DNA of 54,719 nt. Origin: a bacterium (lineage in GTDB: Bacteria > Vulcanimicrobiota > Xenobia > Xenobiales > JADMJV01). Position 1 is the first letter of the stretch; every line of letters starts with the position of its first letter. The notes under the pieces were generated by a model. That model worked only from the letters and a program-made list of their open reading frames with translations, had not been told where the DNA came from and did not search any database. Of the stretch, positions 24,205 to 32,831 are shown one piece after another. The position numbers and the translations under genes are program-made. The stretch lies in assembly GCA_018780265.1 (NCBI GenBank), contig JADMJV010000079.1, positions 1-54,719 of the forward strand. Direction: 5' to 3'.

Positions 24205-25398
24205 CTAGCCCTCGCGCAGCTTCTGACTGGCCGCCTCAAGCAATTTTTCGGCCGCCTCTTTGCGGGTCTTCATCGTCATTTCTTCTTTGCTGGCGGGGGT
24301 CTGGGGATCCATGTCGGCCAAAACGCCGTCGGTGATCTGGGCCATTTTTTGCCAGCCGGTGACTTTCGTATCGTTGGGCAGGTAATAGGTGGGGGCCCAA
24401 GGGGTGCTGGCCGCGGCCATGGCGTTGGCAAAGTCGGTTTGAATGGTGTCGTGTTGAGCGTGCCCATCCAGGTCGGCCTGGGTAATCTTATACAGCTTGC
24501 TATCATCCAGCAGACGCTCGGCCAGGCGAACCCCCTGCTCCTCCTTGGAAACACCCAGCAAAACCTTGATGAAGCGCATCGGGGGCCGCTGAATCGAGGC
24601 GGGATCCACATTGCCTTTCTTATCGGGAAGAGCGATGTGGCCCTCGGGAGTCATGGGCAGACCCATGGTTAATCCGTATTCTAACTCTTTGATGTCGGCC
24701 AGACGCTGGGCCTTTTGCTCCGGGCTCTTGGCCGCAAAGACCACATCACCGTAATGGCTGCGATTGTGGAACATAATCTGTCCCGGCCCGGCCAGGTTCT
24801 TCATGATACGCCAGTTGGGCTCGTGCTCACGTTCTTCGGCACTGGCCCCCTTAAAAGCGACCTGGCCGTTGGTGGTCATAGGATTGAGGGTGAATACGTG
24901 CTTGATCATGCCGTCTTTGCCAGCCGCGTTGTCCCCCTCCATCAGCACCATGAGACTCTCTTTGCGCTGAGCGTACAGGGAGTCCATCTGATCGTGAATC
25001 GACTCGGCCCTGGCCTCCAGATCCTTGACGGTCTCCTTTTCGCTTAGCTTACTGTCGTGCGTGATCGAGCCACGATAACGGGACTTCTCTCCGTCGGGCA
25101 CGATTTCGGTAGGCAGTTCCCGACTATCAATGGGGCTTTCAGGCTGCTTCAAGATGTACTTTTGGCAGGGGAAATTTCCCAACGTGAGCTGCTCAGAACG
25201 AATCTTTGCACTGATCTCTGGATTGTAGCGAACTTTGCCCGACTGCAGTTGGGAAATCAACTTGTCGACGCGGGCCACAGGATCGGCCACGTTGCCTAGC
25301 GAGCAACTCTCTTTGGGCGCGACATCGCCCTTGCCTGTGCGTTTGGGGGCACTTCTGACCTGGTCACGCCCCCCACTGCCAATCTTGGATATCGACAT
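24205..25398 (-). CDS. Polyphosphate kinase 2 family protein
   Basis: 397 aa from ATG 25398, with GAGGTC suitably upstream. The PPK2 core starts at about 120: Walker A region MEGDNAAGKDGMIKHV (Lys161), AFKGASAEEREHEPNWRIMK, the diagnostic NRSHYGDVV (212-220), VSKEEQGVRLAERLLDD, and APTYYLPNDTKVTGWQKMAQ near the end. Such enzymes move phosphate between polyphosphate and nucleotides. Walker A has Asn in place of the usual Trp/Arg-Asp context, but Lys and Asp remain. An N-terminal extension of about 120 residues has no obvious family. It is cytoplasmic. Confidence 0.9.
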   Translation of the reverse strand: MSISKIGSGGRDQVRSAPKRTGKGDVAPKESCSLGNVADPVARVDKLISQLQSGKVRYNPEISAKIRSEQLTLGNFPCQKYILKQPESPIDSRELPTEIVPDGEKSRYRGSITHDSKLSEKETVKDLEARAESIHDQMDSLYAQRKESLMVLMEGDNAAGKDGMIKHVFTLNPMTTNGQVAFKGASAEEREHEPNWRIMKNLAGPGQIMFHNRSHYGDVVFAAKSPEQKAQRLADIKELEYGLTMGLPMTPEGHIALPDKKGNVDPASIQRPPMRFIKVLLGVSKEEQGVRLAERLLDDSKLYKITQADLDGHAQHDTIQTDFANAMAAASTPWAPTYYLPNDTKVTGWQKMAQITDGVLADMDPQTPASKEEMTMKTRKEAAEKLLEAASQKLREG

Positions 25399-25465
25399 TT
25401 TCTTTGACCTCGTCCGCCAGTCTAAGCCCAAACTATTCTACGAGGTAGCTAGGAAAGCCTTCGAG

Positions 25466-26359
25466 TCAACTGCCTGACCAGGGTTCCTGTAGAGCCCGCG
25501 GTCGAGCCGTGTAGGACACCCTGACTTTGCGGTTCACCCACTGGTGAACTCCCAGCGTGGTCAAATGGTGATTCTGGCGCCAGGGCAAATCAGGGATGTC
25601 CACCCCTACTTCCGCAAAGTGCTCCAGCGAAAGTTTGCGCAGCTCCCGAAAGGCCAGCCCCTGTCCATAGTAGGCGGGGCTGTATTGGGCCGGCCGAATC
25701 CACTGGCCCTGATGGCGAAAGAAGGCGCCGCCGCAGCGACCGCTCTGGTTGCTCAGCGAGTGATAGAGACGCTGCTCGTTGATGGGATGGGCCAACCAAT
25801 CCCCCGTCAACAGGTCAGGGCTGGAATAGATTTCCAAATGCCGCTGCCCTACCCCCGGCGGGCGCACCGAAGTAAACAGCCACCAGCGCTCATTCTCCCA
25901 CAACAGAGTAGCGTCGACCGCATCCATGGCCTGCAGCAAGCTGCGAACCAGCCGCCAACCGTGAGGAAAAGTGACACTTTCATAGAGGTCCACGGTGCCG
26001 TTCTGGCACGATTCCGGCACCATCCACAGACGATCTTGATAGAGCAGCGGGAAAGGGTAGGACATGTGATAGGGCCGGTCCATCACCACCGTGTAAGCGC
26101 TACCGTCCAGTCGACAGGCGGCCAGGCGGCCCTTGTTGCGCAAGTATTCGAACTCCTCAAAGAAAAGCCAGAACTGGCCCTGCCATTCCAGCAAAAAGGG
26201 ATCGGCCCGGTAGCTGCTCCAGGGCTGTGCCAGTCGCCGCCACCCCAAGTCGGGTTGGTCCAGGCGCCGGCCAAAAAGGGCAAAGCAGTCCTTGGGCATG
26301 CGATGGAGTCCGCTCAGTGTAGTGGCGTGAAAATGCCGCAAAGCGCGCAACAGGCACAT
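25466..26359 (-). CDS. GINT1-N-like beta-propeller glycan protein
   Basis: 297 aa from ATG 26359, behind GGGGAAGG. Motifs SYRADPFLLEWQGQFWLFFE, HMSYPFPLLYQDRLWMVPES and WWLFTSVRPPG match the five-bladed propeller found at the N-terminus of glucosamine inositolphosphorylceramide transferase-like proteins and their bacterial relatives, which commonly sit in polysaccharide loci. It has no signal peptide. It is divergent from the membrane glycosyltransferase gene (59 bp between starts), supporting a role in cell-surface glycan synthesis. Activity is unproven in bacteria. Confidence 0.75.
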   Translation of the reverse strand: MCLLRALRHFHATTLSGLHRMPKDCFALFGRRLDQPDLGWRRLAQPWSSYRADPFLLEWQGQFWLFFEEFEYLRNKGRLAACRLDGSAYTVVMDRPYHMSYPFPLLYQDRLWMVPESCQNGTVDLYESVTFPHGWRLVRSLLQAMDAVDATLLWENERWWLFTSVRPPGVGQRHLEIYSSPDLLTGDWLAHPINEQRLYHSLSNQSGRCGGAFFRHQGQWIRPAQYSPAYYGQGLAFRELRKLSLEHFAEVGVDIPDLPWRQNHHLTTLGVHQWVNRKVRVSYTARPRALQEPWSGS

Positions 26360-26418
26360 GGGTCGGGCCTTCCCCGCCCCCCGGCAGGACCCTGGTGGCA
26401 CCAGAAGAAGCGCGCACC

Positions 26419-27723
26419 ATGTCGCGGAAGGCCCTGCTGGGACTGGTATTGCTGGGCTGGGCCCTGCGTGCCGCGCCTTTGCTCAGCTATCCCCTCGACT
26501 ACGACGAGGGCGTCTACTATTCCGCCGCAGCCCTCTGGCTCAAGGGCTGCTGGCCGTACCGCGATTTTGTGTTTGTGCATCCGCCGGGCATTCTCTACGC
26601 CCTGCTCCCGTTCGGCCTGTGCCAACCCAGCCTGGGATTGCTGCTGGCTCGGCTGGCCATGACCTTGGTGGCGGCCGCCAGTATTGCGATGGCGGCCACC
26701 CTGAGCAGTCGCTCCTTTGGTCCTGGGGCCGGCTACCTGACCGCCTTCTGCTATGCCATCTATCCCGAGGCCGCGGCCTCCGAGCGGCGCCTGCTGCTGG
26801 AGCCCCTGCTCAACGCCCTGATTCTGGGCATGCTGCTGAGCACCCGTGGGCGTGCCGCCCTCTGGTTGGGCTGTGCACTGACCGTCAAAGCCTGGGCAGC
26901 CCTGTGGCTTCTCGCCGGGTGGCCACGATTGCGTTTTTACAGCCTGGCGGCGCTGGGAGTGGCTGCGCTGGCCTGTGCACCTCCCTGGCTGGAGGCTCCC
27001 CAGGCCTTCTGGCAACAAGTGGTCTCTTTTCAATTGCATCGGCCCGCCCACGATAGCGACGGCCTGGGGCTGCGCCTGCTCGACATCTTTGATGCTCGCC
27101 ACCTGGTCATCACCGGGCTGGCCGTCTTGGGCTGGTGGCGCTGGCGTGGCAAAACATTGTCCGAAGTATCTACCCAAATCGCACGCGCCTGGATGCTACT
27201 CATCCTGGCCATGACTCTGGCGCCGGCCCATTTCTTTCAATACAACACGCATCTGGCGGTACCCGAATGTTTTTGGGCTGGCGCCGCCTGGCCGGCCGTC
27301 ACCCTCCGTCCCCGCCTGACCGCCCTATTGCTGAGTGTGCCCTTTGCCTTTGTGCTGGCCGGTTGGCTCAAAAGCGACGCGGCCATGGCTGAGCGGGCCT
27401 CGCTGATTCGCTCTCTGGTTGGAACTGAATCTCTCTACTGCTTCGAACCTGGCCACGCTCTCTGGGCCGACCGCCTGCCCGACCGAGGCGGCGGGGCTCC
27501 CGTCATCGTGGATAGTTACGCCACCATGTTGATCGACGCAGGCCCGGGTTTCGCCACCGTCCCCCAGGCCATGTCCAGCCATTCAGCCCAAACTCGGCTG
27601 CGCCAACGCTTACAGGTGAGCCAGTGGCTGGTGGTTGAGGAGCGAGCCCACGACCAGATCGACGAGTCCTGGCTGAACCAGCACTTCAAACCTCGATCGG
27701 GGGACCTGTGGCACGCTCGCTAG
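26419..27723 (+). CDS. Membrane glycosyltransferase, PMT/ArnT-like (GT39/GT83 type)
   Basis: 434 aa from ATG 26419. A hydrophobic N-terminus is followed by the periplasmic loop signature LDYDEGVYYSAA (the Asp-Glu of polyprenyl-phosphate-sugar transferases), YRDFVFVHPPGILYALLPFG, and about nine transmembrane helices up to residue 340. The C-terminal soluble part is probably periplasmic. Such proteins transfer sugars from polyprenyl phosphate to lipids or proteins outside the membrane. Its last 16 bp overlap the DUF2079 gene. Confidence 0.85.
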   Translation: MSRKALLGLVLLGWALRAAPLLSYPLDYDEGVYYSAAALWLKGCWPYRDFVFVHPPGILYALLPFGLCQPSLGLLLARLAMTLVAAASIAMAATLSSRSFGPGAGYLTAFCYAIYPEAAASERRLLLEPLLNALILGMLLSTRGRAALWLGCALTVKAWAALWLLAGWPRLRFYSLAALGVAALACAPPWLEAPQAFWQQVVSFQLHRPAHDSDGLGLRLLDIFDARHLVITGLAVLGWWRWRGKTLSEVSTQIARAWMLLILAMTLAPAHFFQYNTHLAVPECFWAGAAWPAVTLRPRLTALLLSVPFAFVLAGWLKSDAAMAERASLIRSLVGTESLYCFEPGHALWADRLPDRGGGAPVIVDSYATMLIDAGPGFATVPQAMSSHSAQTRLRQRLQVSQWLVVEERAHDQIDESWLNQHFKPRSGDLWHAR

Positions 27724-29831
27724 CCCTGGCCATGCTGGTTTACGCCCTGATCTTCAGCGCCTGGTCTCTGGCTCTGCACGCCCGCCTGGACACGGGCATC
27801 TTTGACCTGGGCATTCACACCCAGGCCATGTGGCTGCTCTGGCAGGGTCTCCCCGACTTCTTGACCACCCGAGGCACCACTATCTTCGGGGATCATTTCA
27901 CCCCCATTCTCTATCTGCTCTGTCCCTTACACCAACCGCAGTTCATTCTGGTCTTTCAAGCGCTGCTGCTGGCCTCAGGGGCCTATCCCATGTATCGCCT
28001 GGCTCTGCACGAACTGAAACAACCACGACCCGCTTTAGGATTTGCGCTGGCCTATCTGCTGCAGCCCGGGCTGTGGTCGGCCAACCTTTTCGATTTTCAC
28101 ACCTCCACACTGGCCGCCCCCTTGTTGCTGTGGGCCCTGTGGGGACTGCATGGAGGCAAACTCTGGCTCTACGGCGGCTGCCTGTTGCTTAGCCTGACCC
28201 TGGGTGAGGCCCTGGGCGTGACGGTCGCCCTGGTGGGCCTGGAAGCCTGGCGCCTGGGCCGACCTCGAGTGGCCCTGGCCACCCTGACATTGGGGGTGGC
28301 CGGTTGCGCGCTGGCTCTGGGCGCAATGCGCTGGGCCAATCAGGGCCAGCCCTCCCAGTATCAGGCACTCTACTCGGGCCTGCATTTCGACCCCCTGGCC
28401 TGGCTGCTCTACCTGACCTTGCTGCTGCTACCGCTGGGGTTCCTGCCCCTGGCGGGCTGGCCTCGGCTGGCACCGGTCGTGCCGGTCATTGTGGGCAATC
28501 TGCTCAGCTGGCGCGAGGGTCAACGGACACTCGATCACCACTACCTGGCCACCATTCTGCCCTTCTTGATGTGGGCGGCGGTAGCTGGCTGGCGCCGCTG
28601 GCGCCCGAGCTGGCCGGCCCTACTGCTGCTGACCCTGCTCAGTGTGGGCCTGCACCTTTCTCAGCTTGAGCGCGCCCTTGGGCCTGCCCCAAACCTGAGC
28701 CCACTGGCTCAGATTCCGCGGGAGGCCTCGGTAAGCGCCGACAACGCCCCCGGCGCTCACCTGACTCAGCGCCAAAACCTCTTTCTCTTCCCCAATCCCT
28801 TTCAGCCGCTATGTTGGGGCAATCGGGCCCAGGCTCTGGTCGAAACGGTGGGAGAGGCGGGTCACCCGCCCCTCCCCGGACAACTGCAGCGCCGCTTGCG
28901 CCAATGCGCCGTCGACTACCTGGTCTTCAGTCCGGTCCAGGACAGTTGGCCCCTGCGACCGGCCGACAAAGCCTACTGGCTGAGGGAACTGCGACGTAGC
29001 GGCCGGTATATTGAACAAGCGGGTGGCGTGTGGCAACGGCGCCACAAGGGGCCGCTGACCATTCCCCCCCAGGAACTCCAGCCGCGCCTGTCTGCGGACG
29101 GTCGGCACTGGGTCTACTCCGACTCGCGAGGGGTGGTCCTGGCCAGCCAGGATTCCGAGACGGTCGTGGCCCCCGGCTCTCAACCGGACATCTCGGCCGA
29201 TGCGACCCAGGTCGCTTTTGTCAGCGAATCCGACCGCCTGGTCCCTGGAGACAACAACGCCTCGGCCGACTGTTTTGTCTGGTACGATCAACTGCTACGC
29301 CGTCTGGCCCCGGACGGCCAGATTGGCCATGGGACGGCCTGGTGGCCAAGGTTTTCCAGCCACCAGGTGGTGGCCCTGGGGTACGGGGCGCAACGACAAC
29401 CCCAGCCTGGCCCGGGCACTGGTCTGTGGCTGGGGCCCATCGACCACGACTGGGGAACCGTGATCGCCGAAGACGGACATTTGCTGTGCCGAAATAGCAA
29501 AACGGGCCGGCAATTTCCGGGCTGCACTCCCGTGGTGGGCGGCTCTCGATTAGTTTATGCGCGCCTGCTCAACGGCCACTATCAGATCTTTGACCAACAA
29601 CGAGCGCTGACCCAGGGACCGGAGGACTGTCTGGAGCCTGGTCTGTCCGGCGATGGTCGCTGGCTGGTGTACACCCGCCAACCCCAGGACGGCCCGTCCG
29701 CCGTGGTGCTGCAAAATCTCAGCACCGGTGGCCAACAGATCCTGGGCCAGGGCTACAACCCATGTATCTCTGGCGATGGCAGCCGCGTAGTGTGGGCTAA
29801 TGACCAGCAGTTGGGCCACTGGCCGCCCTAA
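27708..29831 (+). CDS. DUF2079 membrane protein fused to a C-terminal propeller
   Basis: 707 aa from GTG 27708, inside the end of the preceding gene. Residues 1-330 are a DUF2079-type multi-helix domain (TGIFDLGIHTQAMWLLWQG, GTTIFGDHFTPILYLL). A soluble linker follows, then from about 440 a TolB/PD40-like propeller (LSADGRHWVYSDSRG, DISADATQVAFVSESDRLV, LSGDGRWLVYTRQ, ISGDGSRVVWANDQ). DUF2079 resembles glycosyltransferase-C membrane domains, so a polyprenyl-sugar-dependent transfer is plausible. The propeller would be extracytoplasmic and might bind the acceptor. The fusion is continuous with no frame break. Confidence 0.82.
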   Translation: MARSLALAMLVYALIFSAWSLALHARLDTGIFDLGIHTQAMWLLWQGLPDFLTTRGTTIFGDHFTPILYLLCPLHQPQFILVFQALLLASGAYPMYRLALHELKQPRPALGFALAYLLQPGLWSANLFDFHTSTLAAPLLLWALWGLHGGKLWLYGGCLLLSLTLGEALGVTVALVGLEAWRLGRPRVALATLTLGVAGCALALGAMRWANQGQPSQYQALYSGLHFDPLAWLLYLTLLLLPLGFLPLAGWPRLAPVVPVIVGNLLSWREGQRTLDHHYLATILPFLMWAAVAGWRRWRPSWPALLLLTLLSVGLHLSQLERALGPAPNLSPLAQIPREASVSADNAPGAHLTQRQNLFLFPNPFQPLCWGNRAQALVETVGEAGHPPLPGQLQRRLRQCAVDYLVFSPVQDSWPLRPADKAYWLRELRRSGRYIEQAGGVWQRRHKGPLTIPPQELQPRLSADGRHWVYSDSRGVVLASQDSETVVAPGSQPDISADATQVAFVSESDRLVPGDNNASADCFVWYDQLLRRLAPDGQIGHGTAWWPRFSSHQVVALGYGAQRQPQPGPGTGLWLGPIDHDWGTVIAEDGHLLCRNSKTGRQFPGCTPVVGGSRLVYARLLNGHYQIFDQQRALTQGPEDCLEPGLSGDGRWLVYTRQPQDGPSAVVLQNLSTGGQQILGQGYNPCISGDGSRVVWANDQQLGHWPP

Positions 29832-31468
29832 GCCTGGGCGGCCTCCCACAAAGCCCGCCAGGCCAGTCCCAGATTGGGGTAGCGCCGATCTGGCTCAGGG
29901 GCCATCATCCTGCGCAAAATAGGTGCAAGTTTTTCGGCATCATGCAATTCGGGCTCGCGAAGAAGAGCCCGAGCCTGCAAAATCTCGGCCAGATCCTGCG
30001 GACCCGATCCGGTCAAAAGTTGGTAGACCATAACTCCCAACGAATACTGGTCGGCCGGAGGGCCGGCCGATTGTTGCAGCACCTCGGGCGCCACGTAAAA
30101 AATCTGAAATCCCCCCATGGCTTTACCGCGCTCAACAAACAATCGCCAGGGCAGGTAGGTGGAAAAGTCCTCGACTACCGGGCCGCGGGCAGTCAGCTGG
30201 ACTCGGCTCAAATTGAGCCCGCCATCAAAGAGACCGTTGCTATTAGCTTGATAGACGGCTTCAAAAAGGGGGCGCAAACCCGCTACCAACTCGCTGGCAT
30301 CACAGCCGCCCGGTCGCAACCAGGCATTTAAGGTCTGCTCCCTTTTGTCCCAGTCGCGCAACACCCAGAAGTGATTGTCGCGCCGCTCGCCGTGGCGCAA
30401 AGTTTGCCTGGACTTTTCCCGAGCCAGAGCAGCGCTGGACTCGGCCGTCACCGGAATCACTTCCAAAAGCACAGGGTGGCTGCCCGAGGGCTGGATTACC
30501 CGGTAGCGTTGCACATCACCCACGGGCTCCAGGGCTTCGGCTACGCGGTGAGCGGCTACCGTCAGACCGATGCGAGGATCGATTTTGGTTTCGGCCTGCC
30601 CGGCCTCGTCCGGTCCTCCCCACAATTGGCAATAGCATGCATAGGCCTCAGCCGATTGGCGTCGGGCCTCCGCATCCAAGACCAAAATAGTGGCCAGTCG
30701 AAGTTGCTCAACAGGGACCTGCCCCTGGCGCACCCGTTGCACCAGATGGGTTATCTGCTCACGTCTCAAGCGATCGACACTGCCTACCTCAGGCAAGGGT
30801 TGACCGCCAATCAAATGATCCGAAAGCGCGCGATAGCCTGCGCGCAAGGCCGTGACCTGAGCCGCCTGAGCGATGCGATGAAATCCCAGTTCCAGGTCCT
30901 GCAACCGACGCCACACCTGATAGGCCTGCTCTGCGTTGAGGTGACCGGGCCGCAAGCCGACAAAGAACTGCTCATAAAAATTCTGGCGCTCCACCTCCAA
31001 CTGGGGCAGACGCGATTCAATCCACAGCTTGTGCGGCAAGGAGGCCCACTGGCGCAACCGATCGGTCCAGGCCAGTTCGGGGGCAGTCCGGTCGAGCACC
31101 CGGCGAATCACGCGCAACAGTTCGGCGATGCCAAACCCTTGGTCTCCCTTGAGCAAGTAGTCGTCAGCCTGGGCCTTCATGGCCCTGACCGGCACATCCT
31201 CGCTGGCGTATCCGGTAATAATGATGGTCCGAATCGTGCGCCGAATCGACTTGATGGCCACCAATGCGCCCACTCCATCGGTAGTGCCGGCCATGCGCAC
31301 ATCGGTGATAAAAAGTTGGAATCGTTGCTTGCGCGCGGCTGCGATGGCCTGCTCCGGATTGCCGCAGCCAACCACCTCAAAGTCAGCATCCTCCAGAGTT
31401 ACCTGCAGGATCTCCCTCAAGTTCTCATCATCTTCCAACAGCAGAATAGAGACATTCGGTAGGGGCAT
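29828..31468 (-). CDS. Response regulator fused to a pseudokinase domain
   Basis: 546 aa from ATG 31468; the frame is open further upstream but this ATG begins right before the receiver. Residues 5-120 are a receiver (EDDENL, phospho-acceptor Asp56 in ITDVRMA, ITGYASED, Lys107), clearly related to the receiver of the 2044-3546 gene. A helical middle of about 200 residues follows. Residues about 320-540 form a kinase-like C-lobe: GLFDGGLNLSRVQL where HRDLKPxN is expected, EDFSTYL where DFG is expected, intact VAPEVLQQ and DQYSLGVMVYQLLTG. The catalytic Asp is gone, so it is probably an inactive kinase used as a phospho-controlled binding module. The partner kinase is not adjacent. Confidence 0.85.
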   Translation of the reverse strand: MPLPNVSILLLEDDENLREILQVTLEDADFEVVGCGNPEQAIAAARKQRFQLFITDVRMAGTTDGVGALVAIKSIRRTIRTIIITGYASEDVPVRAMKAQADDYLLKGDQGFGIAELLRVIRRVLDRTAPELAWTDRLRQWASLPHKLWIESRLPQLEVERQNFYEQFFVGLRPGHLNAEQAYQVWRRLQDLELGFHRIAQAAQVTALRAGYRALSDHLIGGQPLPEVGSVDRLRREQITHLVQRVRQGQVPVEQLRLATILVLDAEARRQSAEAYACYCQLWGGPDEAGQAETKIDPRIGLTVAAHRVAEALEPVGDVQRYRVIQPSGSHPVLLEVIPVTAESSAALAREKSRQTLRHGERRDNHFWVLRDWDKREQTLNAWLRPGGCDASELVAGLRPLFEAVYQANSNGLFDGGLNLSRVQLTARGPVVEDFSTYLPWRLFVERGKAMGGFQIFYVAPEVLQQSAGPPADQYSLGVMVYQLLTGSGPQDLAEILQARALLREPELHDAEKLAPILRRMMAPEPDRRYPNLGLAWRALWEAAQA

Positions 31469-31500
31469 GACGCCCACTTCGCGACCACCCCAACAAAGCC

Positions 31501-31543
31501 TTGACAAACTTGCGCGCATGATCAAGAATAAATTGCGCGCAAG
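31501..31543 (+). promoter_or_regulatory. Divergent promoter region with paired TTGCGCGCAA palindromes
   Basis: Between divergent genes, a perfect 10-bp palindrome TTGCGCGCAA (31533-31542) and a 9-of-10 copy TTGCGCGCAT (31510-31519) lie 23 bp apart, about two helical turns. TTGACA at 31501-31506 with AAGAAT 17 bp later is a plausible sigma-70 promoter reading right, with the left operator inside its spacer and the right one just after it. That is the classic position for a repressor. The right palindrome abuts the strong AAGGAGG ribosome site of the next gene. Confidence 0.5.
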
Positions 31544-31551
31544 GAGGTTGA

Positions 31552-32484
31552 ATGAATCCCGAAATTCGTTTCCGAGTCCATCCCGACATCTATCAGTTGG
31601 CCGAGCATCGGGCCCAAGAGCTTGGCCTTTCCGGGGCCGATGCAGGCCGATCAGCGGGGGTGCCTCTGCTGGCTCGAGCCGCCTTTTACCAGTGGCTGGG
31701 GCTACCCTGGCCGGAAGATCTACCCCGGCCTCAGTCGGGCCCGCCACCGCAAAGTTCCCTGGCCCCTGCCGCCGGCAACAGTCGTTTAACCGTGCATCAC
31801 TCCCTCAGCGAGACCTATCGTCAACAATGCCTGGAGCAGCAAGGTGTGGCCCTGCCCAGCGCCACCACCACGGTGCTCGAACTAGATCCCCGCTCCCTCC
31901 CTCGTGAACTACGCCGCTGCCTGCGCCTGGACAGCACCGGCCAACTGAGTGGCCTGCTACATCTGCCCGAACTGGCCTGGGACGGCCCCGTGACCGCCCA
32001 GGGGCTGGCCGAATTTCTGGCGGCGCGACAGCCGTCACGACCTCTGCAAAGTGTCCAGGAATGGGAACACACGCTGGCCTCCTGGGCCCAAAAGGAAGGT
32101 TCTGAGTTACTGCGCGCAAGACTGGAGGAAGGCTTTTCCTGGCTACTCCTGGCCGAGTCCGAATGGATGCGCTGGCGCATCCTAGAAGCGGTGGCCGAAC
32201 CGCTCGACCTGGAAGAGTTGCGCGCCGAGCAAAGTCTGGCCGGAGAAAGCTGGGTCCATTCCCTCTACCCAGAGCGCGAGCCCACTTTGGAGCGGATCCA
32301 ACTACTGCGCGCAATGCGCAACCGGAGCCAGGGAGTGACCGGTTTGCGCCTCAGCCTGGTTAGCGGCACTCGGGACCGCATCGAGAGCCGTAAACGGATA
32401 AGCGGAGAGCCCTTCGACGCCTTGCTCTGGCAACTAGAAACCCCCTCCGGACATCAACTGGGGCTGCTCTCCCACCAAAGCTGA
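31552..32484 (+). CDS. Hypothetical protein with possible N-terminal DNA-binding segment
   Basis: 310 aa from ATG 31552 with a strong AAGGAGG 5 nt upstream. The first 50 residues (EIRFRVHPDIYQLAEHRAQE, then LARAAFYQWLGLPWP) recall ribbon-helix-helix or repressor-type sequences and may bind DNA. The rest is helical with no recognised family. Because it sits directly behind the paired palindromes, autoregulation is a reasonable but untested idea. No membrane segment. Confidence 0.65.
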   Translation: MNPEIRFRVHPDIYQLAEHRAQELGLSGADAGRSAGVPLLARAAFYQWLGLPWPEDLPRPQSGPPPQSSLAPAAGNSRLTVHHSLSETYRQQCLEQQGVALPSATTTVLELDPRSLPRELRRCLRLDSTGQLSGLLHLPELAWDGPVTAQGLAEFLAARQPSRPLQSVQEWEHTLASWAQKEGSELLRARLEEGFSWLLLAESEWMRWRILEAVAEPLDLEELRAEQSLAGESWVHSLYPEREPTLERIQLLRAMRNRSQGVTGLRLSLVSGTRDRIESRKRISGEPFDALLWQLETPSGHQLGLLSHQS

Positions 32485-32531
32485 CCGGATGCGCTGCGCG
32501 CACCCCTGTATTTTCTATTTGGAGGCTACTC

Positions 32532-32825
32532 ATGGCTTATCGTCCCTGTCGCTTTCGCACGGCCCAGTTGGGCGTCTTTCAATGCGAGAAACACATGTAT
32601 CAACACGCCAGTCCCGAGGTCTACAACGAACTCTACGAGTTTTGCATTGAGCACGTACCCGACCGCTACTGCTGCTACATCGACTTCGGTTTCAACCTGG
32701 AGGGCGAGACGCCCCGACTGTTCCTGCTCTGCACCCACCCCTACCAGAGCCGACCCTTGCGCAGCTTTCGAGATTGCATTGAAGAATGCGACTTCACCGA
32801 AAAAGAGGGCGAATCGCTAGGCTAA
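32532..32825 (+). CDS. Small hypothetical protein
   Basis: 97 aa with TTTGGAGG ahead of ATG 32532. It is compact, acidic and Cys-rich (FQCEKH, FCIEHV, YCCYIDFGF, LLCTHP, RDCIEEC, seven Cys in all), which could suggest metal binding. No signal peptide and no family. Probably in the same transcript as the gene at 31552. Confidence 0.65.
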   Translation: MAYRPCRFRTAQLGVFQCEKHMYQHASPEVYNELYEFCIEHVPDRYCCYIDFGFNLEGETPRLFLLCTHPYQSRPLRSFRDCIEECDFTEKEGESLG

Positions 32826-32831
32826 TCGGGC

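Noticed and set aside
25544..26662. 372-codon + strand frame
   Set aside because: Spans the GINT1-like gene and the start of the membrane transferase; no domain of its own.
30371..31462. 363-codon + strand frame opposite the receiver-pseudokinase gene
   Set aside because: Antisense to a receiver domain with clear motifs.
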